From assembly GCA_012517115.1 (NCBI GenBank), contig JAAYVP010000077.1, forward strand, positions 1-46,310: a stretch of 46,310 nucleotides of DNA, in the 5' to 3' direction. The DNA is from Brooklawnia sp. Its GTDB lineage: Bacteria; Actinomycetota; Actinomycetes; Propionibacteriales; Propionibacteriaceae. The notes under the pieces were generated by a model. It did not search any database. It saw only the letters and a program-made list of their open reading frames with translations, and was not told the DNA's origin. Position numbers and translations under genes: made by a program. Shown here piece by piece: positions 9,751 through 18,412 of the stretch (its first letter is position 1; each line of letters starts with the position of its first letter).

Positions 9751-9871
9751 GGCTCCCCTCGGTTGTCTGTGGTGTCGGCGAGTGCCGCGTCCGCCGTGCG
9801 CGCGGGCATACCGTGGTCAGTCTAGTGAGCCACCACCGATGCGCGAACAAGCACAGCAGTGATGAACACAC
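9751..9871 (-). promoter_or_regulatory. pheS upstream region with -10-like box and ribosome site
   Basis: Reading leftward, TAGACT (9824-9819) is a good actinobacterial -10 candidate followed by a leader of about 60 nt and a strong ribosome site GAGGGGAG just before the pheS ATG. TTGTTC lies 20 nt before the -10, which is longer than ideal. I see no Phe-rich leader peptide or T-box. Confidence 0.45.
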
Positions 9872-10741
9872 CTACCGGCCATCTAATGGGTGCAGTTGTT
9901 GTCGGTCTGAGGCGTTTTCTGCACCCAGTGGGGCCCGGCGCTGAGCAATGGCGGTTGCGTACAGGCAGACGGCGGCAGCAGTCGAGAGATTGAGGCTCTC
10001 TGCGCGCCCCCACATCGGGATCGAGACCACCTGGTCTACCTCGGCCAGCAGCTCGGCAGGCAAACCCCAAGCCTCATTGCCGAAGACCCACGCCGTGGGA
10101 CGTGTCAGCCCGCCAGCAGCAGCAAGTTCGTCCAGATGATCGCCCCCGACATCAGCGGCCAGCACCTGAAGGCCAGCGGCGCGGGCCCAGCCGATGGCAT
10201 CGCCGAACGCCACGCCTTGCGCCACCGGCAGATGGAAGACGCTGCCCACCGAAGCCCGGACGGTCTTGGGGTTGCTTCGTTCGACCGAGCCGTGGGTCAG
10301 CACGACCGCGTTCGCCCCGAACGCGTCCGCACAGCGAATCACCGTGCCGGCGTTGCCGGGATCACGCACCTGCGCACAGATCACCACCAACTGCGGACGC
10401 GACGGCAGGTCGGTGAGGGCAACGGGCAAGTCACGGACAATCGCGAAAACACCCTGCGTAGTGACCGTGTCAGCGAACTGCGAGATCTCGGACGCGGGGG
10501 CCTGCACAACAGGTAGGCCGGTCGCGAGCCGCAGCAAGTGTGCGTGCCGGGACGGATCGTCCACAATGAGCAGCCGCACCAAGCCAGGCTCGGCCAGCGC
10601 CTCCCGCACTGCCTGGGTGCCCTCGACGAGGAACTCGCCGGCCGCCTCGCGTCCCTTGCGCGCCAACAACCGACGGACCGACCGGACCTGCCCCTTTGAG
10701 ATTGGCGCGAGGTCGATCGGCCCGTCGAAGTGGCTAGTCAC
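9872..10741 (-). CDS. SpoU/TrmH-family RNA 2'-O-methyltransferase
   Basis: Transfers a methyl group from SAM to a ribose 2'-OH of rRNA or tRNA. The exact target nucleotide is not decidable here. It has 289 residues. The N-terminal substrate-binding part is at about 15-90 (LLARKGREAAGEFLVEG), and the SPOUT knot is C-terminal, with motif 1 NPKTVRASVGSVFHLP, motif 2 WVFGNEAWGLP and motif 3 SLNLSTAAAVCLY. GTG 10741 is preferred because it sits 4 nt after the rplT stop with TGAGGCA as ribosome site; the ATG at 10780 would overlap rplT. This gene commonly follows rplT in actinobacteria, which suits ribosome maturation. Confidence 0.9.
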   Translation of the reverse strand: MTSHFDGPIDLAPISKGQVRSVRRLLARKGREAAGEFLVEGTQAVREALAEPGLVRLLIVDDPSRHAHLLRLATGLPVVQAPASEISQFADTVTTQGVFAIVRDLPVALTDLPSRPQLVVICAQVRDPGNAGTVIRCADAFGANAVVLTHGSVERSNPKTVRASVGSVFHLPVAQGVAFGDAIGWARAAGLQVLAADVGGDHLDELAAAGGLTRPTAWVFGNEAWGLPAELLAEVDQVVSIPMWGRAESLNLSTAAAVCLYATAIAQRRAPLGAENASDRQQLHPLDGR

Positions 10742-10745
10742 TGCC

Positions 10746-11114
10746 TCAGGCGACGACGGCCGGCTGGTTGGCTTTGGCAACCTCTACCAGGCCAGTGAAC
10801 GCCGCCGCATCGTTGACGGCCAGCTCGGCCAGCATCTTGCGGTCGACCTCGACGCCGGCGTTCTTCAGCCCGTTGATGAACCGGTTGTAGGTCATACCGT
10901 TCTCGCGGCAGGCGGCGTTGATCCGCTGGATCCACAGGCCGCGGAAGTCGCGCTTCTTGGTGCGGCGGTCGCGGTAGGCGTAGGTGCTCGAATGCAGCGA
11001 CTGCTCCTTGGCCTTGCGGTACAGCCGAGACCGCTGGCCGCGGTAACCGGATGCCTGTTCGAGCACCTCGCGGCGCTTCTTGTGTGCGTTGACTGCGCGC
11101 TTGACGCGTGCCAT
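10746..11114 (-). CDS. rplT: 50S ribosomal protein L20
   Basis: A 122-residue large-subunit protein that binds 23S rRNA and is needed early in assembly. The basic N-terminal tail ([17 protein letters not shown]) and the globular part [19 protein letters not shown] are diagnostic. It is third in the infC-rpmI-rplT operon. In some bacteria L20 represses this operon by binding its leader; here a structured leader is present upstream of infC. Confidence 0.98.
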   Translation of the reverse strand: MARVKRAVNAHKKRREVLEQASGYRGQRSRLYRKAKEQSLHSSTYAYRDRRTKKRDFRGLWIQRINAACRENGMTYNRFINGLKNAGVEVDRKMLAELAVNDAAAFTGLVEVAKANQPAVVA

Positions 11115-11166
11115 TTTCGTGCTCCTCGTGTGGTTCTGTTTGGTGAGGGACTCGCGGAGGTCCCGC

Positions 11167-11385
11167 TCAGCCGCGCTTCGACTTGGGCTTGTAACCGCCC
11201 ATCAGCCGCTTCATCTTCTTCGCGTCGGCACCCTCCAGGACACCGTCCACGCTCAGTCGGCGAGTGCGCCGCGACGGCTTGTGCTCGTTCAGGTGGCCCT
11301 TGCCGGCACGCTTGTGCTTTAGCTGGCCATTGCCGGTCAGCTTGAACCGCTTCTTAGCACCGGAGTGCGTCTTCATCTTCGGCAT
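11167..11385 (-). CDS. rpmI: 50S ribosomal protein L35
   Basis: A 72-residue basic protein. Its opening [15 protein letters not shown] is a family signature, as is [11 protein letters not shown]. It lies between infC and rplT in the standard order. Confidence 0.98.
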   Translation of the reverse strand: MPKMKTHSGAKKRFKLTGNGQLKHKRAGKGHLNEHKPSRRTRRLSVDGVLEGADAKKMKRLMGGYKPKSKRG

Positions 11386-11464
11386 GGTGCCGCTCCATTC
11401 TCTCAGTCGTCCGGACGCGTACTGGCGCTCCCGGGCAGGGCCTCATTCGCGTGGGCCCGGTGGT

Positions 11465-12148
11465 CTACAGGTCGATATCGGGGTCCATGTTGTCTGACGG
11501 TCCCCGCTTTCTCTTCGGCTGGCCGGCACCCTGCGCGCGCAGTTGCGCCTCGACGCGCCGCTCCTCCGCGGCAGCAGCCAGCCGCTCGGCGGCCTTACGT
11601 TCCCGCTGCGCGGCCTCCTCTGCACGGGCCTCGCTCTTCTTGCGCGTCGGGGCCAGCACCATGTGCATGTTGCGGCCCTCTAGCCGGGGCGCTTGTTCCA
11701 CCACACCATCCGCCGATACGTCTTCGGCCAACTGCTTGAGCAGGTTGACGCCAAGCTCGGGACGCGACTGTTCGCGGCCTCGGAACATGATGGTGATCTT
11801 CACCTTGTCGCCGCCCTTGAGGAAGCGCACGACGTGACCCTTCTTGGTCTCGTAGTCGTGATCGTCGATCTTGGGCCGCAGCTTCATTTCCTTGATGACG
11901 GTGTTGGCCTGGTTGCGGCGCGACTCACGGGCCTTCTGGGCGTTCTCGTACTTGAACTTCCCGTAGTCCATGAGCTTGCAAACCGGCGGCCTGGCGTCCG
12001 GGGCGACCTCGACCAAGTCGAGATCGGCCTCACGGGCAAGCTGCAGTGCTTGCTCCAGCCGAACGATGCCGACCTGCTCGCCCTGCGGCCCGACCAAGCG
12101 CACTTCTGGCACCCGGATCCGCTCGTTGATGCGGAATTCGTTGCTGAT
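11465..12148 (-). CDS. infC: Translation initiation factor IF-3 with an AUC start codon
   Basis: IF-3 checks start-codon and initiator-tRNA pairing on the 30S subunit. The N-domain begins [20 protein letters not shown] and the C-domain holds [18 protein letters not shown] and [12 protein letters not shown] charged, low-complexity C-terminal tail of about 55 residues (Ala/Glu/Arg-rich) follows, as is usual in actinobacteria. No ATG, GTG or TTG fits the family N-terminus. The sequence GGAGGAG (12160-12154), 5 nt and ATC (12148) does, giving 227 residues. infC is known for rare AUU/AUC/AUA starts that let IF-3 repress its own translation, and this gene appears to follow that rule. The open frame continues 5' to 12367 without family-like sequence. 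Confidence 0.93.
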   Translation of the reverse strand: MSNEFRINERIRVPEVRLVGPQGEQVGIVRLEQALQLAREADLDLVEVAPDARPPVCKLMDYGKFKYENAQKARESRRNQANTVIKEMKLRPKIDDHDYETKKGHVVRFLKGGDKVKITIMFRGREQSRPELGVNLLKQLAEDVSADGVVEQAPRLEGRNMHMVLAPTRKKSEARAEEAAQRERKAAERLAAAAEERRVEAQLRAQGAGQPKRKRGPSDNMDPDIDL

Positions 12149-12400
12149 GGCTTCTCCTCCAATGCCTGTTGGTTGTGCCGAACGGTTCTCCAACGGACGC
12201 GGTAACCACCCGCCAAAAGAAGAAGGCCTCCGCGGATGCGAAGGCCTGACACACAGCTGTTGCCGGACGACGCTCGTCCGAGCCTCCAGCGAGACGCTGG
12301 AACTGCGTTTACCGACCTGGGGCCTGCTTGATTCGTGCGGCCATAGGTGGAGGGTCAGGGCCCTCACTTCGTTGGAGCCGATCCGTCGGGGACCGATCAG
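12149..12400 (-). ncRNA. Structured 5' leader of infC-rpmI-rplT
   Basis: About 250 nt of untranslated leader on the minus strand. It contains three perfect or near-perfect hairpins: CCAGCG-TCT-CGCTGG (12300-12286), CGGACGA-CGC-type arms at 12280-12264, and the terminator-like stem at 12247-12224. The order of two upstream stems, then a terminator, then the ribosome site resembles ribosomal-protein attenuator leaders such as the Bacillus L20 leader. Control by L20 or IF-3 is inferred by analogy. No open reading frame of interest lies inside it. Confidence 0.6.
12215..12247 (-). terminator. Intrinsic terminator / attenuator in the infC leader
   Basis: On the minus strand AGGCCTTCGC (12247-12238), loop ATCC and GCGGAGGCCT (12233-12224) form a 10-bp stem with one G-T pair. 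TCTTCTTTT follows at once (12223-12215). A uridine-rich tail is rare in this GC-rich window. It lies about 65 nt before the infC start and inside its transcript, which fits conditional termination rather than the end of a gene. Confidence 0.75.
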
Positions 12401-12407
12401 CCCCGTA

Positions 12408-12437
12408 AGCCTAGCCCATCGCTGCTTTCAAGCCCAA
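12408..12437 (-). promoter_or_regulatory. Candidate infC operon promoter
   Basis: Minus strand TTGGGC (12437-12432), 18-nt spacer and TAGGCT (12413-12408). Start of transcription would be near 12401, giving the long leader. The -35 is only a partial match. Confidence 0.45.
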
Positions 12438-12467
12438 CTCGGAGGTTGCCTGTGACAGGCTTTCGCC

Positions 12468-12998
12468 ATGAGTGACACAGTGATCATCAGTCTCGTCAGC
12501 ACCGGTTTGGGGATCATAGCGGCGCTTTGGGCGCTGCTGATGTGGAACTCGCGGCAGAGTCCCCGCTACATCGTCCGAGCGGTGGGCATCGTCCTGGTCG
12601 TGGTCGGGGCCTTCGTCACCGGTCTTTCGGACCTGCTGCTGCAAGGTGTGCGCGGAGTGATCGACTGGGTCCGCCACAAGCCGATGGACACCGTCACCTG
12701 GGTGGGGGTCGGCGTGGGAGTGCTCGGAGTGGTTGCCTTCCTGATCGGCGGTTTCATCAAGGCACCCACCCGCGAAGAGGCCAAACAGCGCCTCGCCGCC
12801 CGGGCCGCCAAGGATCGCGAGCGGCTGGCCGCGCAAGCAGCGAAGATCGACAAGAAGCAGGCCAAACAGGCGCCGACCACGCCTCCGCAGCCCCCGCCAC
12901 TGCCGTCCGCGTCCCAACAAGCCGGGCCCGCCGGCTCGACTCCGGCCAACGCGGACGACGAGGTCACCAACATCTTGAAGAAGCACGGGATCGAGTGA
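12468..12998 (+). CDS. Small membrane protein of unknown function
   Basis: A 176-residue protein that I do not recognise as a named family. Three hydrophobic segments are visible: about 5-25 (VIISLVSTGLGIIAALWALL), about 35-60 (IVRAVGIVLVVVGAFVTGLS) and about 77-98 (VTWVGVGVGVLGVVAFLIGG). A basic Ala/Lys/Arg-rich helical stretch follows at about 100-140 (possible coiled coil), then a Pro/Ala-rich linker and a conserved-looking acidic-basic tail ending ILKKHGIE. A CAGGCT box lies exactly 6 nt before the ATG, so transcription may be leaderless. It is divergent from infC and converges on hisG. Function is unknown. Confidence 0.75.
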   Translation: MSDTVIISLVSTGLGIIAALWALLMWNSRQSPRYIVRAVGIVLVVVGAFVTGLSDLLLQGVRGVIDWVRHKPMDTVTWVGVGVGVLGVVAFLIGGFIKAPTREEAKQRLAARAAKDRERLAAQAAKIDKKQAKQAPTTPPQPPPLPSASQQAGPAGSTPANADDEVTNILKKHGIE

Positions 12999-13028
12999 CA
13001 GGAGCAGCACTCCATCTCGCGGAGCGCA

Positions 13029-13892
13029 TCAAAGACGGCAGGCCGACAACTCTGAGACCAAGATCGCGCGGGCGCCCAAGTCATGCAGGTCGTCCATCAG
13101 CAGCTGGTGGTCTTTCGCCGGCACGAGCGCGCGGACTGCCACCCAACCCGGCTTCGCCAGCGGCGAGACGGTGGGGCTCTCCAGCCCGGGGGTGAGCGCG
13201 GACGCTTGATCCAGCAGATCGGCCGGGATGTCGTAGTCCATCAAGACGTAGTTGCGGGCCACCAGGACGCCGGACAGCCGCTGCAACAAGTGCTCTAGCG
13301 CCACCCGGTCGACGTCACCGCGGCTCGCTGGGCGGCGCACCAAGATGGCCTCCGAGACCAGAATCGCCTCACCGAACAGTTCCAGACCTGCCCTGCGCAA
13401 GGTGGTACCGGTCTCTACCACGTCGGCGATCACGTCGGCGACGCCAAGCCGGATGGACGACTCGACGGCCCCGTCGAGGTGGATCAGGCGGGCGTCCACA
13501 CCTCGCTCGGCCAGGTACGTGCGCAGCAGACCGGGGTAGCTGGTGGCCACTCGCTTACCGGCTAGGTCATCGACCTGGTAGTTGGAGCCGGCGGGTGCAG
13601 CGAAACGGAATCGGCTGCCGCCGAAGCCGAGCGTCATGATCTCTTCGGCGTCGGCACCGGAGTCCAACAGCATGTCTCGCCCGGTGATGCCCAGGTCGAG
13701 CGTCCCCTCGCCGACGTAAACAGCGATGTCGCGGGGCCGCAGATAGTAGAACTCGACCTTGTTGGCCTCGTCAACCAAGACCAGGTCCTTCAGATCGCTG
13801 CGCTGCCGGTAACCGGCCTCGGTCAGCATGGCGGCAGCGGCTTCGGAAAGCGAACCCTTGTTGGGCACGGCGATCTTGAGCAAATCAGGCAC
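13029..13892 (-). CDS. hisG: ATP phosphoribosyltransferase, long (HisG-L) form
   Basis: Catalyses the first step of histidine synthesis, joining ATP and PRPP. The 287-residue length fits the long form, which has a C-terminal ACT-like domain for histidine feedback (about 210-287) and needs no HisZ. The opening LKIAVPNKGSLSEAA, the YVGEGTLDLGITGRDML block and the PRPP loop region ADVIADVVETGTTLR are visible. It lies downstream of hisE with a 36-nt gap and is probably co-transcribed. Confidence 0.95.
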   Translation of the reverse strand: MPDLLKIAVPNKGSLSEAAAAMLTEAGYRQRSDLKDLVLVDEANKVEFYYLRPRDIAVYVGEGTLDLGITGRDMLLDSGADAEEIMTLGFGGSRFRFAAPAGSNYQVDDLAGKRVATSYPGLLRTYLAERGVDARLIHLDGAVESSIRLGVADVIADVVETGTTLRRAGLELFGEAILVSEAILVRRPASRGDVDRVALEHLLQRLSGVLVARNYVLMDYDIPADLLDQASALTPGLESPTVSPLAKPGWVAVRALVPAKDHQLLMDDLHDLGARAILVSELSACRL

Positions 13893-13928
13893 GGTGGGCT
13901 TCCTTGTCGACTCGGGTGCAGTGGCAGG

Positions 13929-14201
13929 TCACAGGTATCGGTAGATGTCGTCGGGGGTGAGGCCGAGCTTCACCATCATGGTCTGCACGTGGTAGATCAG
14001 CTGACTCATCTCTTCGGCGGCCGCCTCAGCGCTCTCGTACTCGGACGCCATCCAGACCTCAGCGGCCTCTTCGACGATCTTCTTGCCGATCGTGTGCACG
14101 CCAGCGTCCAGACGCGTCAACGTGCCCGAACCCTCGGGCCGAGTGGCGGCGATCTCGCTCAGCTGAGCGTACAACTCCTCGAATGACTTGCTCACGGCCA
14201 T
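13929..14201 (-). CDS. hisE: Phosphoribosyl-ATP pyrophosphatase
   Basis: Hydrolyses phosphoribosyl-ATP to phosphoribosyl-AMP, the second step of histidine synthesis. The 90-residue all-alpha MazG-like fold has the metal-binding pattern [14 protein letters not shown] (EExxE type) and a later Glu/His cluster [11 protein letters not shown]. The family-like sequence starts at ATG 14201. An alternative GTG at 14195 lies 7 nt after a TACGCT box (14208-14203), which is the leaderless spacing seen elsewhere in this window. The pair hisE-hisG is a usual actinobacterial arrangement. Confidence 0.93.
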   Translation of the reverse strand: MAVSKSFEELYAQLSEIAATRPEGSGTLTRLDAGVHTIGKKIVEEAAEVWMASEYESAEAAAEEMSQLIYHVQTMMVKLGLTPDDIYRYL

Positions 14202-14255
14202 CAGCGTAGTGCAGCCCAGGCGACGCCTGGGTCCATGGGTCACCGCCTGAACGGC

Positions 14256-16628
14256 TCAGACGAGGCGGACGGCCTGCTTGATCTCGGCGACCATCCGAGG
14301 ACGCACGCTCAGCTCAGTGACCCCAAAGCCGATCAGCGTCGCGATGGCCGATGGGTCGCTGGCCAGGTCACCGCAGACCGCGATCGGCACGCCCTGCAGT
14401 CCGACACAGGTCGCCTGCACTAGGTCGAGGACGGCCGGGGCGTCCTGCCTGGCAAGGTCTCGGACCGTACCGTTAGTGCGGTCTGCGGCCTGGGTGTACT
14501 GGCTGAGGTCGTTGGTGCCGATGCTGACGAAATCGACCAGTCCGGCAAAGTCCGCAGCCCGGATGGCGGCGGCCGGTACCTCGACCATCATCCCGAGCGG
14601 AATCGGGGACACGCCTAGTTCTGAGCGCACCTGTTCGAAAACGCTGCGCGCCCAAACCACCTCTTCGGGCACCGTGACCATCGGCAGCATCAGGCGAACC
14701 TCGACTTGTCGGGAGGCCAGCAAGACCGCCCGCATCTGGTCGGCGAACAGCTCTGGCAGCCGACGCATCAACCGGATGCCTCGCTCCCCCAGCGCCGGAT
14801 TGTCTTCGAAAACGCGCGGCAGGAACGCCATCGGCTTGTCACCAGCCGGATCCCAGCTCCGCACCGTGATCGGCCCCCCGATCGCCTGACCAACGCGGAC
14901 CAAGATGTCGGTCTGCTCCTCGGTCGACGGTGCACTGGGCGATGCGCCGAACAGCACTTCAGTGCGTACCACGCCGCTGCCTTCGGCACCTTCCCTGGCG
15001 GCGACCACTGCGTCGTCCAACGAACCAACGTTCGCCTCGACCAGGATCCGGCGACCATCGGCGGTGAGGGCCGGCTCGTGGGCGCGCGAACGGGCCTGCT
15101 CGGCGTCGGTCACCCTGGCGTGATTGCGTTTGTCGAACTCGGCGCGCAACTCGGGGGTGACGTCCAGCCACAGTTCCCGGGTGACCGGGTCGAAAGCGAC
15201 CAGCGCCCCGTCCGGAAGCTTCTCCGCCTCCGGCCGCCCGGTCAGGATCGGGATGCCCCTGGCCTGCGCCGCCAGCATGCCGTGCCCCGACGATCCGCCG
15301 GCCAGCGTGATGACACCTAGGCAGGTGCGGGGGTCGAGTCGCACCGCGGTAGCGACATCGAGTTCCTCCAGCAACCAGATCCGTGCCTCGTCGGGCCCCT
15401 GATCGGCCAGCGGCCTACCCATCAGCGCAAGCAGCAGTAGCCGTCGCAGGCTCCGCACGTCCTGGCCCCGCTCCCGCAGGTAGGAATCGGCGAACTGATC
15501 GAACTCGTGGGCACGGTCGGAGAGGTATTTCTCAACCGCGTCCACCGCGCTGAACCCGGCGGTGATCAGCCCGACCACGCCGTGCTGCAGTTCGCGGTCG
15601 GCCAGCATCATCCGTTGGGCATCGACGATGCCGGCGATGCCGGGCCCACTGTCGCCCAGCCCGGCCAGGAACTCGTCGACAACCGCCACCGCCTCGGTGA
15701 ACCGAACCAGTTCCTCCTTCGGTGCGGCGGGCTTGTAGCCGGCGGTGGCAGGACGCGCAGTGCTGCGGTTGATCCGGCCCACCACCGTCTGGTGCTCGGC
15801 CGCAGCTGGCAGCTCCAGCGAATGGGCGCTGACCCGTTCGACCCGCGGGGTTGCCTGCGACCCGGCGCGAACTGGCCTAGGCGTCAGGTCCTCGCCGAAG
15901 TCACGACCGGCCAGCTCCGCCAGCACGTCACGGGCGCGTTCGGCATCCGGACCGGCGAACCGGGCCTCCAGCACCTGCCCCGCCACGATCTCCAACGCCG
16001 TGATCCGGCTCAAGCTGTCGGACGGAGCAGGCCCGCGCCCGGTCGTGGCGTTGCTCAACAACACCTCTGCATCCAGCTCGCGCAGTGCGGCGACGATCGC
16101 CGCCGCGGGACGCACATGGATCCCATGCGGGTTACGCACGGTGGTTCGCCAGACCACGCGGCGCGGCGGCTTGGTGACCTCGGGCGTCGGGCGGACATCT
16201 AGCAGCGGCGGCGCGTCTTGGCCTTCGGCGATGTGCCCGGCCTTTCCGGCAAGCGCATCCCTCGCCTCCCGGTCGACCGCATCCAGCGAGGACCCGGCGG
16301 CCGCAGTGACCACGGCAGCCAGCAGGCCTTCCACCAGTGGCGCCGCGCTGATCCGCACCCGATCGGCCACCTCGTCGTCCAAGAACTCGACAGCCAACTC
16401 CGAGCTGAGCAGAGCGCTGCCCAGGTCAAGGACGACCAGCACCCCGTCAGGCGAGTCGACCTCTCCGATCGCCAGCGCGATCGCGGCGGCGTCGGTACCC
16501 AGACCGCCATCATCGGTACCGGCGGCCACCGCGATCTTCGGGCCTTCGCCGTGGACCATCTGAGTCGCAAAGTCGACTGCGGCTTCGGCGAGCGGACGGC
16601 TATGCGAGACGACAACGATCCCGATCAT
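14256..16628 (-). CDS. dhaM: DhaM-HPr-Enzyme I fusion phosphotransferase of dihydroxyacetone kinase
   Basis: A 790-residue phosphoryl donor for DhaL. Domain 1 (about 1-135) is the mannose-type IIA domain with phospho-His9 in VVVSHSRPLAE. Domain 2 (about 160-245) is HPr, with phospho-His171 in NPHGIHVRPAA. Domain 3 (about 280-790) is a full Enzyme I. Its swivel His449 is in GGSSGHGML, the PEP-binding barrel has GMMVEVPAAAIRAADFA and SIGTNDLSQYTQAADR, and Cys752 is in VCGDLASDP. E. coli DhaM has only a short EI N-terminal piece and needs separate EI and HPr. This protein has every relay site and could take phosphate from PEP itself, which is an inference. Its ATG overlaps the dhaL stop. Confidence 0.9.
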   Translation of the reverse strand: MIGIVVVSHSRPLAEAAVDFATQMVHGEGPKIAVAAGTDDGGLGTDAAAIALAIGEVDSPDGVLVVLDLGSALLSSELAVEFLDDEVADRVRISAAPLVEGLLAAVVTAAAGSSLDAVDREARDALAGKAGHIAEGQDAPPLLDVRPTPEVTKPPRRVVWRTTVRNPHGIHVRPAAAIVAALRELDAEVLLSNATTGRGPAPSDSLSRITALEIVAGQVLEARFAGPDAERARDVLAELAGRDFGEDLTPRPVRAGSQATPRVERVSAHSLELPAAAEHQTVVGRINRSTARPATAGYKPAAPKEELVRFTEAVAVVDEFLAGLGDSGPGIAGIVDAQRMMLADRELQHGVVGLITAGFSAVDAVEKYLSDRAHEFDQFADSYLRERGQDVRSLRRLLLLALMGRPLADQGPDEARIWLLEELDVATAVRLDPRTCLGVITLAGGSSGHGMLAAQARGIPILTGRPEAEKLPDGALVAFDPVTRELWLDVTPELRAEFDKRNHARVTDAEQARSRAHEPALTADGRRILVEANVGSLDDAVVAAREGAEGSGVVRTEVLFGASPSAPSTEEQTDILVRVGQAIGGPITVRSWDPAGDKPMAFLPRVFEDNPALGERGIRLMRRLPELFADQMRAVLLASRQVEVRLMLPMVTVPEEVVWARSVFEQVRSELGVSPIPLGMMVEVPAAAIRAADFAGLVDFVSIGTNDLSQYTQAADRTNGTVRDLARQDAPAVLDLVQATCVGLQGVPIAVCGDLASDPSAIATLIGFGVTELSVRPRMVAEIKQAVRLV

Positions 16629-17239
16629 GCCAAGGTCCGCGCCGCCGCCTGGACGAGCAAAGTGCTGCTGGTGGCCCCCGGATCAGCCACCCCGGCGCTG
16701 CGCTCACCCAGATAGGAGGCCCGTCCCTTGTGTGCCACCATCGGCACGGTCGCGGCACGTCCCGCGTCGGCGGCCGCAGCCGCGGCCGCCCATGCGTCGT
16801 CCGGGTTCGCGTCGAATGCTTCGACTGCTGGCAGCAGCGCGTCGAGCATCGTCTTGTCGCCAGCCGAAGCTTTGCCACGGTCACGGACGCCGTCGACACC
16901 GGCGTGCAGAGCCGCCGACCACCCGGCATGGTCGATGGGGCCGTCGTCCGGCAGCGCTGCGGCCAGACGCAGCAGCAGCGTCCCATAGAGTGGGCCGGCC
17001 GCGCCCCCGACCTTGCCGATCAGCGTCATCGCCGCCTTCTTGGCGTAGTCGCGGGCGTTGGCGAAGTCAGCTGCGTCGAGTTCGGCGACCGCCTTCATAC
17101 CGCGAACCATGTTGCCGCCGTGATCGGCGTCACCGATCTGGCGGTCCAGGTCGGTCAATAATGCTTCGTTTGCCACCACGTCGTCGGCGAAGGCATGCAT
17201 CCAAGCCGCGAACTTCTGGACGGTGAGTTCCGATGTCAC
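16625..17239 (-). CDS. dhaL: Dihydroxyacetone kinase ADP-binding subunit
   Basis: A 204-residue all-helical subunit that holds ADP as a cofactor, which DhaM phosphorylates to ATP for transfer to dihydroxyacetone on DhaK. The metal-binding Asp motif is [13 protein letters not shown] (three Asp), followed by [12 protein letters not shown] and [18 protein letters not shown] near the C-terminus. GTG 17239 overlaps the dhaK stop (GTGA); the longer frame to 17275 would overlap dhaK needlessly. Confidence 0.95.
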   Translation of the reverse strand: MTSELTVQKFAAWMHAFADDVVANEALLTDLDRQIGDADHGGNMVRGMKAVAELDAADFANARDYAKKAAMTLIGKVGGAAGPLYGTLLLRLAAALPDDGPIDHAGWSAALHAGVDGVRDRGKASAGDKTMLDALLPAVEAFDANPDDAWAAAAAAADAGRAATVPMVAHKGRASYLGERSAGVADPGATSSTLLVQAAARTLA

Positions 17240-18228
17240 CACGTCATCCCGGAAGTCGTGACCGGCGCGTCCCAAAGGCGGAGCATCTCGTCGTCTGCGC
17301 GCAGCAGGGTGATCGAGGCGCCGGCCATCTCAAGCGAGGTGATGTAGTTGCCGACCAGACTCCGGGCAACCTGCACGCCGGCAGCGCTGAGCAGGTCGCA
17401 GGTCTCTGCGAACAACCCGTAGAGCTCGATAAGCGGAGTGCCGCCCATTCCGTTGCACAGCACGATGACCGGAGCGCCGGTGAAGTCGAAATCGGACAGG
17501 ATCGGTGTGACCAGCCGACTGGCGAGTTCCTTCACCGGCGCCAACGGTTGGCGTTCGCGTCCGGGTTCGCCGTGGATGCCGATGCCCAACTCGATCTCGT
17601 CGTCGGCGAGCTCGAAGGTGGGACGCCCGGCGGCCGGCACGGTGCACGATGTCAGGGCCAGCCCCATGGAGCGGCCGTTGTCTGCGACGCGCTGCGCAAG
17701 CTCGGCGAGCTTCGCCAGATCGTAGCCTTCCTCTGCAGCCGCGCCCGCGATCTTCTCGACCAGCACAGTGACACCGACGCCACGGCGTCCGGCCGTGTAC
17801 AGCGAATCGGTCACCGCAACGTCGTCGGCGGTCAGCACCGAGGCCACCTCGATACCTTCGGCGCCCGCCAGTTCGGCGGCCATCTCAAAGTTCATCACGT
17901 CGCCGGTGTAGTTCTTCACGATGTGCAGGACCCCGGCCCCGCCGTTGACCGCAACGGTTGCGGCGAAGACCTGATCAGGTGTCGGCGAGGTGAAAACCTC
18001 GCCGCAAGCGGCGGCGTCCAGCATGCCCCGGCCGACGAAGCCACCGTGCATGGGCTCGTGACCCGAGCCGCCGCCCGAGACCAGGCCAACCTTGCCCGGA
18101 CGTGGCGCGTCGGCGCGGACGACAAGACGGTTTTCGTGGTCGACACGCACGGTGTCTGGGTGCGCAAGTTCAACACCGCGCAACGCGTCAGCGAGCACTG
18201 AGCTGGGGTCGTTGATCAGCTTTTTCAT
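17236..18228 (-). CDS. dhaK: Dihydroxyacetone kinase substrate-binding subunit
   Basis: A 330-residue subunit that binds dihydroxyacetone covalently through a histidine. His219 in GIGIHGEPG is the hemiaminal residue, and [19 protein letters not shown] forms the N-terminal substrate loop. It is the first gene of dhaKLM. Together they feed dihydroxyacetone phosphate to glycolysis. The ATG at 18228 has only a weak ribosome site. Confidence 0.96.
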   Translation of the reverse strand: MKKLINDPSSVLADALRGVELAHPDTVRVDHENRLVVRADAPRPGKVGLVSGGGSGHEPMHGGFVGRGMLDAAACGEVFTSPTPDQVFAATVAVNGGAGVLHIVKNYTGDVMNFEMAAELAGAEGIEVASVLTADDVAVTDSLYTAGRRGVGVTVLVEKIAGAAAEEGYDLAKLAELAQRVADNGRSMGLALTSCTVPAAGRPTFELADDEIELGIGIHGEPGRERQPLAPVKELASRLVTPILSDFDFTGAPVIVLCNGMGGTPLIELYGLFAETCDLLSAAGVQVARSLVGNYITSLEMAGASITLLRADDEMLRLWDAPVTTSGMTW

Positions 18229-18412
18229 GGTGCCCAGTCAATCATCGCGCCGCCGCGTTGCGGGCAGGAAAGCCGCAAGTGAACCGGTGAGGAGGTCAAA
18301 CAGGCACCACAGTCAGAGCTCGCCTGCCCGGTCGTGAATCGGAGCGGTGGTCGTCGCTGACTGGGGCTACGGGCATCCGACTACCATTGACCCGACCAGC
18401 ATGGAGGTATTG
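18229..18412. promoter_or_regulatory. Divergent dhaK / ftsH intergenic region
   Basis: A 184-bp region that must hold both promoters. TACCAT near 18381 is a possible ftsH -10, and ATGGAGGT at 18401-18408 provides the ftsH ribosome site. I see no strong dyad for a Dha regulator. Confidence 0.3.
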
